Shown one piece after another: positions 23,501 through 33,407 of a DNA stretch of 64,000 nt. The position numbers and the translations under genes are program-made. Each line of letters begins with the position of its first letter. Position 1 is the stretch's first letter. Origin of the DNA: Protonemura montana (lineage: Eukaryota > Arthropoda > Insecta > Plecoptera > Nemouridae); NCBI GenBank assembly GCA_947568835.1, contig OX387602.1:6976570-7040569 (forward strand), in the 5' to 3' direction. The notes under the pieces were generated by a model. The model worked only from the letters and a program-made list of their open reading frames with translations, was not told where the DNA came from and searched no databases.

Positions 23501-25904
23501 CAATGCATTCTAATTTGTTCCCCAGCAAAATGCTAGGGTTACTTAGGGTTACTTTTGGCACTAAACCACTCTAAATATAGTTCCAGTTTAACTATTCAAT
23601 CACGGTTCTCTCCGCTCCTCGTGTGCCCCGCAGGCCAGTTTCTTTCCGAGCACTCTACGAGTTTGTGGATCTTCATCAAGACGGCGAACCCTTCGGGACA
23701 GGCCCTTGTTCGAGAAAGTTCATCAGTCGATCGCAAGGGCAATTAACCGACGCACCTCAAAAGTTCCGATCACCGCGAAACGTGTTCCTATTCGGCAGAG
23801 GTGGCAACACAAACCTCAGGCAAGTCTAGCTGGCTTGCTACAACAATCAATCCCATCCAATCAACGTTAACAAGCCGATCTTATTGATTGCTTTCGCTCA
23901 CCTCTCGCCTTGTTTTTCCTCTTTCAACAGCTGCACATACCGATTCGAGGCGCAAAAGGGCGAGCGCGTCAAGCTGTCGCTGAACAAGTTACAGACCCAA
24001 GGGCGCCAATGTTTGACTCAACGCCATGCGGACATCGGCCGCATTCAGTGCCACGAAAACTCTACGGCGACCTTGAGAGTGTTTGAAATTCCGTGGACGG
24101 ACACCCCAGCGCTAGCGCGTGACTGTTTGTGTTCGGGTGGGGGCGTTAACTTGCCCTATGTGTTCCTTTCTACCGCGCATGTGGTCGAGGTGCGATTCCA
24201 AGTGACGAACATGAACGCATCCGACGACTTTCTAAAGCTTAATTTTGAGGGGACGTGGGAGTTTGTGCGGACGCCGGCTTGCAAGCGAAAACAACGACTT
24301 GGTGGCCCGAGTGGAGAGATTACGTTTCGATATCCGAGCAGAACGCCCGAAGAAGTAAGTTACTTTGCAGAGACACGAAAAAGTAGATTTCGTGAGTTCT
24401 GATATTTATTATTTTACACATGCGTTCGTCGCTACGAAACCCACTGAACAGTTATATACTTTCTTCAAATTCCACTTTTCAAGTTTTCTACACTTTCGAC
24501 TCTCCGATATTCTTTTTTTATCCTTACAGAGGATCTACTCTTACTTTAAAAGTGGAGAGAGTAGAGATCCTTGAAAAACAAACATTTCGCAAACTAAAGA
24601 CAAAAATAAAAATATCTCACCAAAAAGTAGGTCAACCACTTCCCCCGCAAACCCCCACTAATCCACAACCCCTTGTGTTCTAGATAAACTGCGAAAGCCA
24701 CCCCTGGCTGATCGAGCCCGCTTCCGGCCGTTTTCTCTACGTAAAACTCAGCGGCATCTTCCTCCAACAAGTGATGACCGTCGACGCCAACACCACCACC
24801 TCGACGAACGGCACCACCACGTTACAACTGCCACGCACGTCCTGCGAGACACTGAACCGCATAGCAGTGCACTCCGGAGGGTCGATGCATGTGGTGATCT
24901 GCCCGCAGCCTCCGTCCGCTCAGAGACATCACATGGTGGAGATATTCTCCGAGGGCTGGGTGATCAGCAGCACAAAGCTGGTGCACCAACCGGTGCTCTC
25001 GTTGGTGACCAATCCCGAGCAGCGCGCCGTGGCGCAGTCGAGGAACGTGATCGTCGAGTTCGTGGCTCACGAGCCGGGAAGCTACACGGTCACGTGGCTG
25101 GAGCTGTCGAGGAGGTGAGTTGCACGACAGGAGTGATTGCATCCACTGCATGTTGCAAGTCAGCCATTATCTATTTGTAACACATGTCCTTGTCAGATTT
25201 ACTCGTTTCTTTAACTTATTTCAGTGCGTTTGTGGGGGCAGCTGATTTTAGAAACACTAGAAACAGTTATTTGTTTTCCCTTCATAAATACAGGCCACCT
25301 CGTGGCAAAGTATTTAACTCCAACAGAATAGCTCTGGGTAATGGGCATTTTACAGAAAGCCGTGTTGAAAGCTCCCCAACTCGCTTCATCACGTATACCT
25401 TGGCGTTTGTTAACAGAACAAAAAATGTTGCTACACATGTTTCCCCGTTTTCCAGGTAAACAAGAGATATAATGTTGAATTGCGTCGCTCGGGGCGGCTG
25501 CTTTGTATCCAATTTCGAAATTATTCTCTCCATCTCTCCAAAAACCTAATAGGATCTGTTGTATTTCCAGACGGTCTGTCCTCCCTCCCGAAGGCTTCGT
25601 CATGGAAGACTGCCCCCACCGTTGCCCAGAGCTCGACGCTTGTATCAACGCGTCCCTCTGGTGCGACGGCACTGCCCACTGCCCCTCTGGCTACGACGAG
25701 GCCGCGAAACACTGCTCGTTCATCCTCCAGCTTCCACTCCTCTACCTCGGCCTCGGCGTCGGGGGACTGCTAGCCATCTCCTGCTCCCTGTGCATCGTCG
25801 CGTTCAGAGCGTGCAAGCGACGCTCTCGTTCAGGATCACAACACCGGCTCAAGAGCATCTCGCAGGATACGTCGACGCTAGGTAGCAAGGAGGTGATCTG
25901 CTGA
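8531..25904 (+). CDS. CUB/LDLa-domain single-pass transmembrane protein (Culd-like)
   Basis: Coding exons are 8531-8702, 14162-14301, 16672-16960, 17355-17716, 18968-19189, 19699-20072, 22410-22661, 23634-23819, 23931-24354, 24684-25114 and 25571-25904. They total 3186 bases (1061 residues). Residues 1-20 look like a signal peptide. LDLa 1 has six Cys at 21-56 with the calcium signature DCGDSSDE. CUB-like units follow, for example the word SPNFPGVYP near 258-266. A second LDLa with six Cys spans 965-999, where the acidic calcium ligands are partly lost. The transmembrane helix is about 1001-1029, followed by a 32-residue basic tail. Several NxS/T sites fit an extracellular chain. The architecture recalls Drosophila Culd, implicated in receptor endocytic trafficking, but this assignment is from memory and tentative. 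The ATG at 8531 is the first in frame after the acceptor and opens directly onto the signal peptide. All introns are GT-AG except 23820-23930 (GC-AG). Confidence 0.88.
8703..14161 (+). other. intron 1 of the CUB/LDLa gene
   Basis: This 5.5-kb intron joins phase-1 donor CACGC|GTGAGT to acceptor GACCAG. It contains a 19-base G run (11411-11429), a GC-rich palindromic stretch near 10949-10962, an inverted repeat GTTAGGTT/AACCTAAC (11975-11993) and a cluster of TGCATG words (12957-13127). A 147-residue minus-strand frame at 10896-11339 shows no recognisable domain and is not annotated as a gene. Confidence 0.7.
11411..11429 (+). repeat. 19-base G homopolymer
   Basis: An uninterrupted run of 19 G, flanked by GGTT and CGGCG, lies inside intron 1 of the CUB/LDLa gene. 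It could form G-quadruplexes and is prone to length variation and assembly error. No function is implied. Confidence 0.9.
14302..16671 (+). other. intron 2 of the CUB/LDLa gene
   Basis: This 2.4-kb intron contains an 18-base T run at 14667-14684. A short open stretch at about 15000-15147 reads protein-like (about 48 codons to a TAA) but has no recognised relative and no splice partners. It is most likely an old transposon remnant or chance. Confidence 0.6.
16961..18967 (+). other. introns 3 and 4 of the CUB/LDLa gene (flanking exon 17355-17716)
   Basis: Intron 3 is 16961-17354 and intron 4 is 17717-18967. An earlier acceptor-like site at 18922-18923 would run into a stop within eight codons, so the acceptor at 18966-18967 is preferred. 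No repeats or RNA genes were recognised. A 121-residue frame at 18116-18481 has no domain signal. Confidence 0.6.
19190..19698 (+). other. intron 5 of the CUB/LDLa gene
   Basis: This 509-base phase-0 GT-AG intron separates two exons that both begin and end on codon boundaries. Nothing else was seen in it. Confidence 0.6.
20073..22409 (+). other. intron 6 of the CUB/LDLa gene
   Basis: This 2.3-kb phase-2 intron completes a Cys codon (TG|C). It carries dispersed repeat copy B (about 20365-20655). A 103-codon frame at 21009-21320 starts with GTG rather than ATG and has no recognised domain, so it is not called a gene. Confidence 0.6.
20365..20655 (+). repeat. dispersed repeat family, copy B
   Basis: This is the best-preserved of three copies. 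It shares the GCCGGCA-CACGTG block, GGTAGGTGCCACC, AATTAAATAATTAC, AATATCGATAAATGTTTATC and AATCAGTCTCAAATGCGAG blocks with copies A (minus orientation) and C. It lies within intron 6 of the CUB/LDLa gene. Limits are approximate and no target-site duplication was identified. Confidence 0.75.
22662..23633 (+). other. intron 7 of the CUB/LDLa gene
   Basis: This 972-base phase-2 intron runs from donor AAG|GTGAGT to acceptor CCCGCAG. No recognisable element was found in it. Confidence 0.6.
23820..23930 (+). other. non-canonical GC-AG intron 8 of the CUB/LDLa gene
   Basis: The exon ends CTCAG and the intron starts GCAAGT, the classic GC-donor consensus; the acceptor is TTTCAACAG at 23922-23930. 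The joined codon is AG|C (Ser), giving NLSCTYRFEA, which continues a CUB-like strand. The only nearby GT, three bases downstream, would shift the frame and reach a stop in the next exon. The GC donor is therefore required by the frame. Confidence 0.8.
24355..24683 (+). other. intron 9 of the CUB/LDLa gene, with a hairpin
   Basis: This 329-base phase-0 intron contains an imperfect hairpin at about 24532-24572, with GGATCTACTCT opposite AGAGTAGAGATCC. The stem is short and bulged, so a microRNA precursor is unlikely. Confidence 0.55.
25115..25570 (+). other. intron 10 of the CUB/LDLa gene
   Basis: This 456-base phase-2 intron precedes the exon coding for LDLa 2, the transmembrane helix and the tail. 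An open frame crosses the acceptor, but the acceptor TTTCCAG at 25564-25570 gives the expected Arg codon (AG|A). No elements were recognised. Confidence 0.6.
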
Positions 25905-28900
25905 CATAGCGATTCTGTGCGATACGTAGAGGTCGATAGGGTGACGACAGTTTGATGGCTGCACCCTCTCGCTGGAATCGCAGCAGGGTAAAGTCGGCGG
26001 TGGACGAGGGTGGCGCAAATTTATATTGGGTGGGTGATGGTGATTACTTTCAGGTCAGCTTTAAGTGGCGGGAGTCCATGGCTTTTATGGGAAAAACACG
26101 ATGCGATTTTCTCGCATCAATAATTATTTTTCCAGCTTACCGGAAAAGAGCGGCCTTGGTTTGAAATCGCAAAGCAACAGCATAAAATACTCGGCTTTTT
26201 TCGGTATGGAATCGAGAGACGGCGGAATCCAACTGCAAATGGTCGTTTGAAGATGGCGTGCTCAATTCGTTGGAAATTGAGCAGGTTGTGAAGTTCTAAT
26301 TCAAATTTGGTGGAGTGTTTTCTCATGGACTAAATGGACGAGCTTTGAAAGTACGTCGACTTAAACGGGCCAACCACCAGAGGAAACGATGCCCCATTTT
26401 TTAACTATGTAAAACAGGCTAATCGAGCGGCAACCGATCACGCAAATGGAAGAACGCGATGAGTTATTAGTAGAAACGAACATTTTATCCTCCCAAATTG
26501 GCTAGAATGGCAGACGATCGAACGATGTCTTCATGAAATTTGATCGACGTTCAATATTCGTGCTCATGATTTTAATGGGAAATGACGCTGACAAGCCATC
26601 CATGGGGAACGTGGGTTAAAAGTCTGGAGCATCGATCTGATTATGAGACAACGCACAAAGAATGATGACTGATTGCTCTACCCAAGACGCTGCCCTCTGT
26701 CTGTGCCTGAACGCCCCCTGTCGGAAGCGGTTGCGAGTGACCTCTAAGTATCGCACAGAAGTTACCTGACATACACTAAACGATTACTTATTTCTAAGCC
26801 TATACTCTTTATTATGTGATATGGTCTATGTATATATGAAATAGGTTATTTTATTTCGATAAATTGGTAATGGACCAAAACTATAGGTTGTTTAATTGTT
26901 ATACGACTTACGAAACGCGTCTTTTTAGGTAAACAAGTGTACAGAAATGTTGAAAAGATGCTTGCCAAAAGGCACAGCGATTTTAAATAATGTTGGTTAT
27001 TTTGGTGGAAGAATGAGTTGTGATTGGTGATCATAGTGCAAGTAATAAGACTATTGAATTCTTCAAAACGTGTACTGGTTTAGAGAAGTACTAATTTAGT
27101 GAAATAGAGAAATATTTATATGAACTTGAAATGAAAACAATCAGACGTATTGTTAAAAATGCTATACCGAACGCTCTGATGTGGTCGCTTAGGGTAAATT
27201 ACATTTAAATAAATTGTTATTTACTATAGGCTATATTATATAATAATAGTAATAAAACAATACGAAATGTTAGACTTGCATTTAAATCGTGTTAAAAACT
27301 TTACGTATATGATGATAAAAAAATAGATCAATTTTAAAGAGAATGAACATGTTTATCTGAAAAGCATGGCCATGTTCAGCCTCAGCATGTGTTCATTGTG
27401 TTCATTAATTAATTAAACCATGGGTAATCAATTCCACTCCGAAATCTGTGCACTGGTAAAAACATGGTAACTGCCGAGACAATGACGCCCGTGACGACAC
27501 TAGTTAGGCAAGCACGGTAGCACATTGGGTGTGGTCATTGGAAAAATAAATCTGTTGATTTTTGTAATCTTTTAGAGAAGAATATTAAAGTAAATAGGTC
27601 GCTCGCTCATTCTAGGCTACAAATTGTTGATGTTTTCTGCAATAACTCGCTTTTCAGATTCCTATAAACAAAGTAAACCGTTGTCACATATTGATCTTCG
27701 ATTTTCAATCAAAATGCTCTTTTTCTTCTGTCTCGTATTATAAAATTCGTGTATTCTCTCTAAAAAAAAACGATAAATCGAAAACGGTTCAAATATTAAT
27801 CTGATGCAGATGGATTTTTTTTTTAAGTGAGAGATGTGAAATGCAAATGAATGAGAACCCTTTATCTAGGCACAGTTTATTCATTGGTTGCTGGTTTTGA
27901 GAGTTTTATGATCAATAAAGAGTGCGCAATCATGGAAAAGTATATTTGGATACCTCCAAGCAATCACAGGGATGCTGCGAATGGCAGTCAGAAGAGATGG
28001 TCAAAACTGGGTCATATCAGACGCCGGAAATGCAATTTTAAAAGTGACGCTCTTCATAGAAAACAATTTAAATTGGAAATCATATATAGCCATTTTATCT
28101 GATAAATAGTCAAATTAAAAAAATATGTTAACTTATACCCTTATAAAAATGTTGAAAGATAAATTTAATAGAGTTTAAGTAGAGTTAAGAAATTGTTCGA
28201 ATAAGAGAGAGACAAGCATTTGGATGTGTATACCATTGAAAATTGTGGAAATTGTAGATCTATATAAAATAAATTATTGTGAGTGTGTAGAAATCAGTAC
28301 CTACGCTGGAAATGTCTCTTTTGTAAAGAGGATAGGATTGTCGCTCGGTGCAGTCGTGCAACTTGAACTACTGTGTACCTACAACTATACCAGAAACCTC
28401 AATAATCATTTCGGCTCTTCGAAAATATAACAGTACACAAGGAAGTGTGTGCATTTTGTTGGAAAAGAAATGACAATAATAAAACGATATGACGAGTAAA
28501 TATCAAGTGCAGAAATTAATAAACTACCCATCCACAAAACCAATCAAAACCTGGCCTTTTTGAGTATTTCGAATTAAGCATGTTATGACTGTCGGTATTT
28601 ATTGAATCGAGATTCAGGTTATGAATTATGTATATTGGGAACTGGAATTGGGATAATCAATACATAGATAGACCGCAAAGCAGATTTGCAATGAAATATT
28701 GTGCTAGGGAATTGAATGCAATGGCTAGTAACGGAATATTTAATCCAGATATGAATAGCGATGCCAGCTGTTGAAACCTTTTCCTATTATAATTCTATAT
28801 TTTGAAATAACGACTCATAAATATCAAAACGGCAAGCTTTTACCAAATATGAATAAAGTGTATTCCGGGGTGGTTTAATAAAATATCAAAACTGTAGATT

Positions 28901-31334
28901 TAGTCTATGTTTTATTAGAACCACCAATTTCAAAGCAGTTTAGACCAATTTTTGCAATAAAAGCTATGGCAACCAAATTCATATCGATGGTCATGGAATT
29001 GAAGCTGTGTAGACTAATTCATAGAATTTTACCATCGAATAATCTGACAGCTCTTTCATATTAAATGGGAATGATAACTAAATTTCCTCCCTTATGTCAA
29101 ACATCCATGAAGAGTCAACTCCATGATCCTACTGCACTTATTTTTTAATTACATTATTTTTTATTAATAGGGACACATATTGTACTTTTATAAAATATTT
29201 TCTTGTATTTATTTAATTTAGCCAATACCGAAACGGTTGGGAATGGTGTAGCGCATTTGAATTCAATTGTATCAAGCCTGACCAAATGCCTTACCTCTGT
29301 GCGGCTTGCTTTGTAAGAAGATTACCACAAACCACTAACGAAGTCAGCCCGGCCCACGCACGACTCGCACAAGGGATGCTTTAGCTAGCTATTTGTCTTA
29401 ATCGGTCGCGTGCCCTGCCATGGATTAGACTAATTATTCCAGTAGTAGCCGGGCCGGGCCACCCATTTGGTTCCCATTGATAAAATATTCAAAAGGTGCA
29501 GCGTGCTCTAATCGGGGTTAATTGCGAGCTGCCGAGAGTGCGATGAGTTTATCAATGATTAATAAACGGGTAGTATAACCATGGAATTACTACGTCGACA
29601 GCGGGAACATAACGTGTGTAAGTGAAATGTGTATCGTCAGTGGCGGGCAATTAGGTGAGGCTATGGATACCACGCCCACAGCAAACACTTTGTATAAAAA
29701 TTGGGTTTGTGGGTTTATTCAGAGTCCCAGTAATATTGTTAAGCTGTTTGTGGAAACTGGTCATCTACACGTCGTACCGGTGGTGACCACCCATGGCGCT
29801 AGCGACTGTTCTTTTATTAATTAAATAATTACGACTCAAAATATCGATACATGTAAATAAATCATTGATGTCGGCATTAACAACGATTAACTGAGCATAA
29901 ATCAGTCTCAAATTCAGGTAATCTGCGAGAAATAACGAAGTACGACGGTGTCTCTATCCCTGGCTGACCTCCATATTTGTCGATTTAGAAGTCATTTGGC
30001 CGCCATTTTAGACACTTAACTTTAGAGCTGAGGCTCAGTGATTTAACATCATTTGGCATCGACTTATATCGTCTAACTTAATAGATTCGAACAATTCTCT
30101 TGCACGCCGAACAACAATGAGTGAGCTTATAGCTTAAAGATGACGGATAATAAAAGTTTGTTTTCAAATGGATTATTATTTATGCGAATGATCAATTATA
30201 TTAAGAATCTGGTGATTGCAAATCAGCGGAAGCAAAAGTTTCTTCGAAGGGATTACTTGCGTTCCGCCCATCTTGATGGAGTGTGACTGTGCCTATTGAT
30301 TTTGTTATTCATACTTGGGGAATCAAGAATATCTGCGTTGGTTATCTTCTGTTCATTCAAAATTTTCACCATGCAACAGGCTTAAAATTTCAGAATTAAG
30401 TACGTCTATAATGGTTATTTAGACCTTATTTTAGCACATTCAAAGCATGGCCACTTGAATAGAAATACACTCAAAAGTAGTTAAAAGCGGTCATCAGTTT
30501 CGACGCCCGATTCAATGCCACCGCCACTGCTTTTCAAGTTATTTCACAGTGTGGTAAAATCACATCAGTTACCACTATCATGTGATTTACAATGAGATTT
30601 CGTGCGATAAGCCTGATGTCACCATCAGGAAACATGACAATAAAGACAAGCCATTGCCTTGACCAACATGGTAATCTCAAACGTTCAAAAACAGTACCTG
30701 TTTGTTATTCAGTTGTCAGGTGACTGTGCTGTTCGCTTTTCAACTCATTGCTTCACATTTATTTTGCCAAGTTCAGTTCGCAACGAACGCTGATGTGCTA
30801 CAACTACCTACAACAACAACAAAAAGAAAAAAATCGTGCGCTTCAACATCGTTATAAAATGTGTTGATCGCCTCTTTTTGTCTTGCAATTACGTCAGCCC
30901 GGGCATAGAAACGAACGAACACGAGCACGTTCGGTGATTGATATTGTCAAATTTCAAATTATACTTGCTTCCAACCAGCTTTAGCTACCCTTCATTCGTC
31001 AGCAAGTCCCATCCATCGTAGGGCGGTGCGGGGGTGGCTGCTAGAAATAACGTTGTCAGCTGGGTGTCGTTGATTAATGAGGATCGGCAGGCTTACGTCG
31101 AATTATGCATCACATCCTATAGCAGCACATAGAAAATAAGGGTGTTGTACATAGTGTTTAAGTGTGAAACTGCATAATCCTTATACCAAGATTAAAATCT
31201 AGTGTTTCACAATTTTTTTTCAATTTAATAGCGAGTTTCACGAGCGGCTTGAAATCCAAAGTGAGAAATTATTGTTTTTGAAATTTGAACGAACACATTA
31301 CTGCGAATTCAACACAGAAGACGCGATATCAGAG
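25905..31334. other. intergenic region between the CUB/LDLa gene and the annexin
   Basis: These 5.4 kb are mostly AT-rich and include the untranslated tail of the upstream gene and probably the annexin promoter. Several AATAAA-like words occur (for example near 27250) but none can be assigned confidently. The region contains dispersed repeat copy C. No coding exon was recognised. Confidence 0.5.
29725..30000 (+). repeat. dispersed repeat family, copy C
   Basis: Aligned blocks shared with copies A and B include CACGTCGTACCGGTGGTGACC, AATTAAATAATTACGACTC, AATATCGATACATG, AATCAGTCTCAAATTCAGG and AATCTGCGAGAAATAACGA. Copy C matches copy A better in the last block and copy B in the upstream blocks, as expected of independent old insertions. 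The ends are not defined. Confidence 0.7.
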
Positions 31335-31389
31335 ATGGAACGTGGGAAGGAATTAGTTGAGAATAAGAACGATTCGAAAATGATTGATG
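31335..31389 (+). CDS. probable upstream first coding exon of the annexin
   Basis: ATG at 31335 opens 18 codons (MERGKELVENKNDSKMID), and the exon ends at a strong phase-1 donor G|GTGAGT. Joined to the acceptor at 33399, the split codon becomes GAT and the frame runs Asp-Pro-Asn straight into the Met at 33408 without a stop. This would extend the annexin to 536 residues with a charged N-terminus. Alternatively the segment is 5' untranslated and translation starts at 33408. The frame and phase agreement favour a real exon. Its 5' edge is not known; an acceptor-like site lies at 31229-31230. Confidence 0.5.
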
Positions 31390-33399
31390 GTGAGTGAAAC
31401 GTCTGTTGCCTCGGTGTGATCGTGGAAAATGAATGTTAAAAGTCTCATCAATCATTTCATTAGCGCGCTCTAATTAGAGAGAATTGCCATATTGATCCCC
31501 ATGTATAACGCCGTTCCTTCATTCTCCTCGAATTATAAATTAGCGTTCCAAGGGTGAGTTTATATTAGAATTTCGCACGTTATTATGTTCGGCTTGTATT
31601 TGGAGTCAAATATACAACGGTGTAGTAGCAGTCTGATGAACCATTCCTATCGAGCCGATTGATATCATAGAACGTTATAACAAAGAGTATAGTAAAAGAA
31701 CCTTTATCAGAGGGATCCAATGTTATACACGAGTCGACTTTGAGCCGAGAAGCCCTTTGAGCATTGCCCCATAAATGGGTTTTTTGTTCTTTTTCCTACC
31801 GTTCCAATTCCACTTTTGTGGATAATAAAAGCTGAATAAAATTACAATTTATAATAAGTCCTACTGTCAGGGACATTTACATATCTCGAAATAACAAGGT
31901 TAAATGTACATTTTCTGTTCTTCAAAAAATTTTAAAATATATTACTGTGACTTGGATGAGAACACCTCTGGGAGTATTTTCGTTCATAAAATGAATAAAC
32001 AGATGAAATTATATCAAGTTCTGTGGAGAACGAGCAATATGCAAATAGGGGGAATATTTTCTCTAGTAATTCCTAATATCGTTGAAGCTGTGGGTTTAAT
32101 CTAGGCTCATTCTTGTACTGTGGGGGCGGTTTTTCCTTAAGTTCACATTGTCAATTATGTGTGATGGAAAGAATTGAGTTTCTAATTAGTGGCTATACTT
32201 ATTTTTTATAACCAATCCGTGTAAAAACAAGAAATGGCAAAAGTGCCAAAAGTGTTAACAGTTCGTTAGACAAAGTAACAGATTGCATGCGCGCATATTT
32301 TGACAAATTTGACTGGTATTCGGTAACTTTCAAAAGAATTTGCATAATGGTTTTATTTTTCAAACTGAAACTACACGTAGCGAACATGGTCAGTGACTCC
32401 TGCTGAGCCTAGAAAAGCGAATTTAAATTTCAAGCGACGTGGAATGGGAATGAGAGATAGTCACGTGAAAAAGACGCTAGAGGCCGAGATTTGGGAGGTC
32501 CTTGGGCGTTTATTTATTTTTTTTTGTACGAAACATATTTTATCAAGACAATTTTACGCTGGTTTCGATCGTTTCCTGCCTCGTTTCCTGCGATGTCTTT
32601 CCTCTAGCTCACAGAGCTTGGATATATTTCAGTATTTTAAGAAAACGCTTTTTAATTCTTTGTCCCTACGGCGTCGTCGAAGTGCTGCACGCTCGATAGG
32701 ACCAAATTTTTATTCATATATAGTAGGAAATCTGACTTGCAAAAAAAAAGTATAATTTTTCGGAAATTCCCAAAAAATGAAAATCCGTATTTATGCTAAA
32801 AACAAACAAAAATATATTCCGAATTAAGGACAACGGTTGGTCAAATTTCAGTCTTCGAATTTCCATCAATATATGAAAATATCCTCATCTGTTTCATGTT
32901 TTAATGTGACGGGAAATTTATTAAATTCGCATTGCAGTTTTTAGATGAAAAGAATCGCCATTTATAACTAGCAAAAAACAAAAAAAAAACTCTTATCCTT
33001 CTCCCACTATTTTTTGAACAGCAACAGCACTTTAAGTTAAGTACGTCACTATTACGTATTGCTCAATGCTTATGACGCTTCATTATCATTGATGACGTCT
33101 CCTCTCACAAAGGGGGCACAGGGAAATTGTTGTCGGTCTCGTCAGTTTCGATTAGTCACTTAGTACGCTATTTTTAACAAGATTTCTTGTATCCCTGCGT
33201 CAAAGATTGCGTGTCAAGTCGATATACACAGAGGCACATTGCTGAAGTGGACCAGTCGGGTATTTATCGAGCACAGAAGCTTATTTTTGCTCGCTTGTGC
33301 AACAAGTGAAGTGGGCGTGGTTGCGAAATTGTGAAATACCCGCACCCAGTTGATAACAGATCTTTGAACTTCGGTGTTATTTTATTTTTGATCTTACAG
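31390..33399 (+). other. probable 5' intron of the annexin gene
   Basis: This 2.0-kb AT-rich stretch lies between the candidate upstream exon and the exon carrying the conserved start. No repeats or RNA genes were recognised. If the upstream exon is not real, this is promoter and leader sequence. Confidence 0.4.
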
Positions 33400-33407
33400 A
33401 TCCCAAC

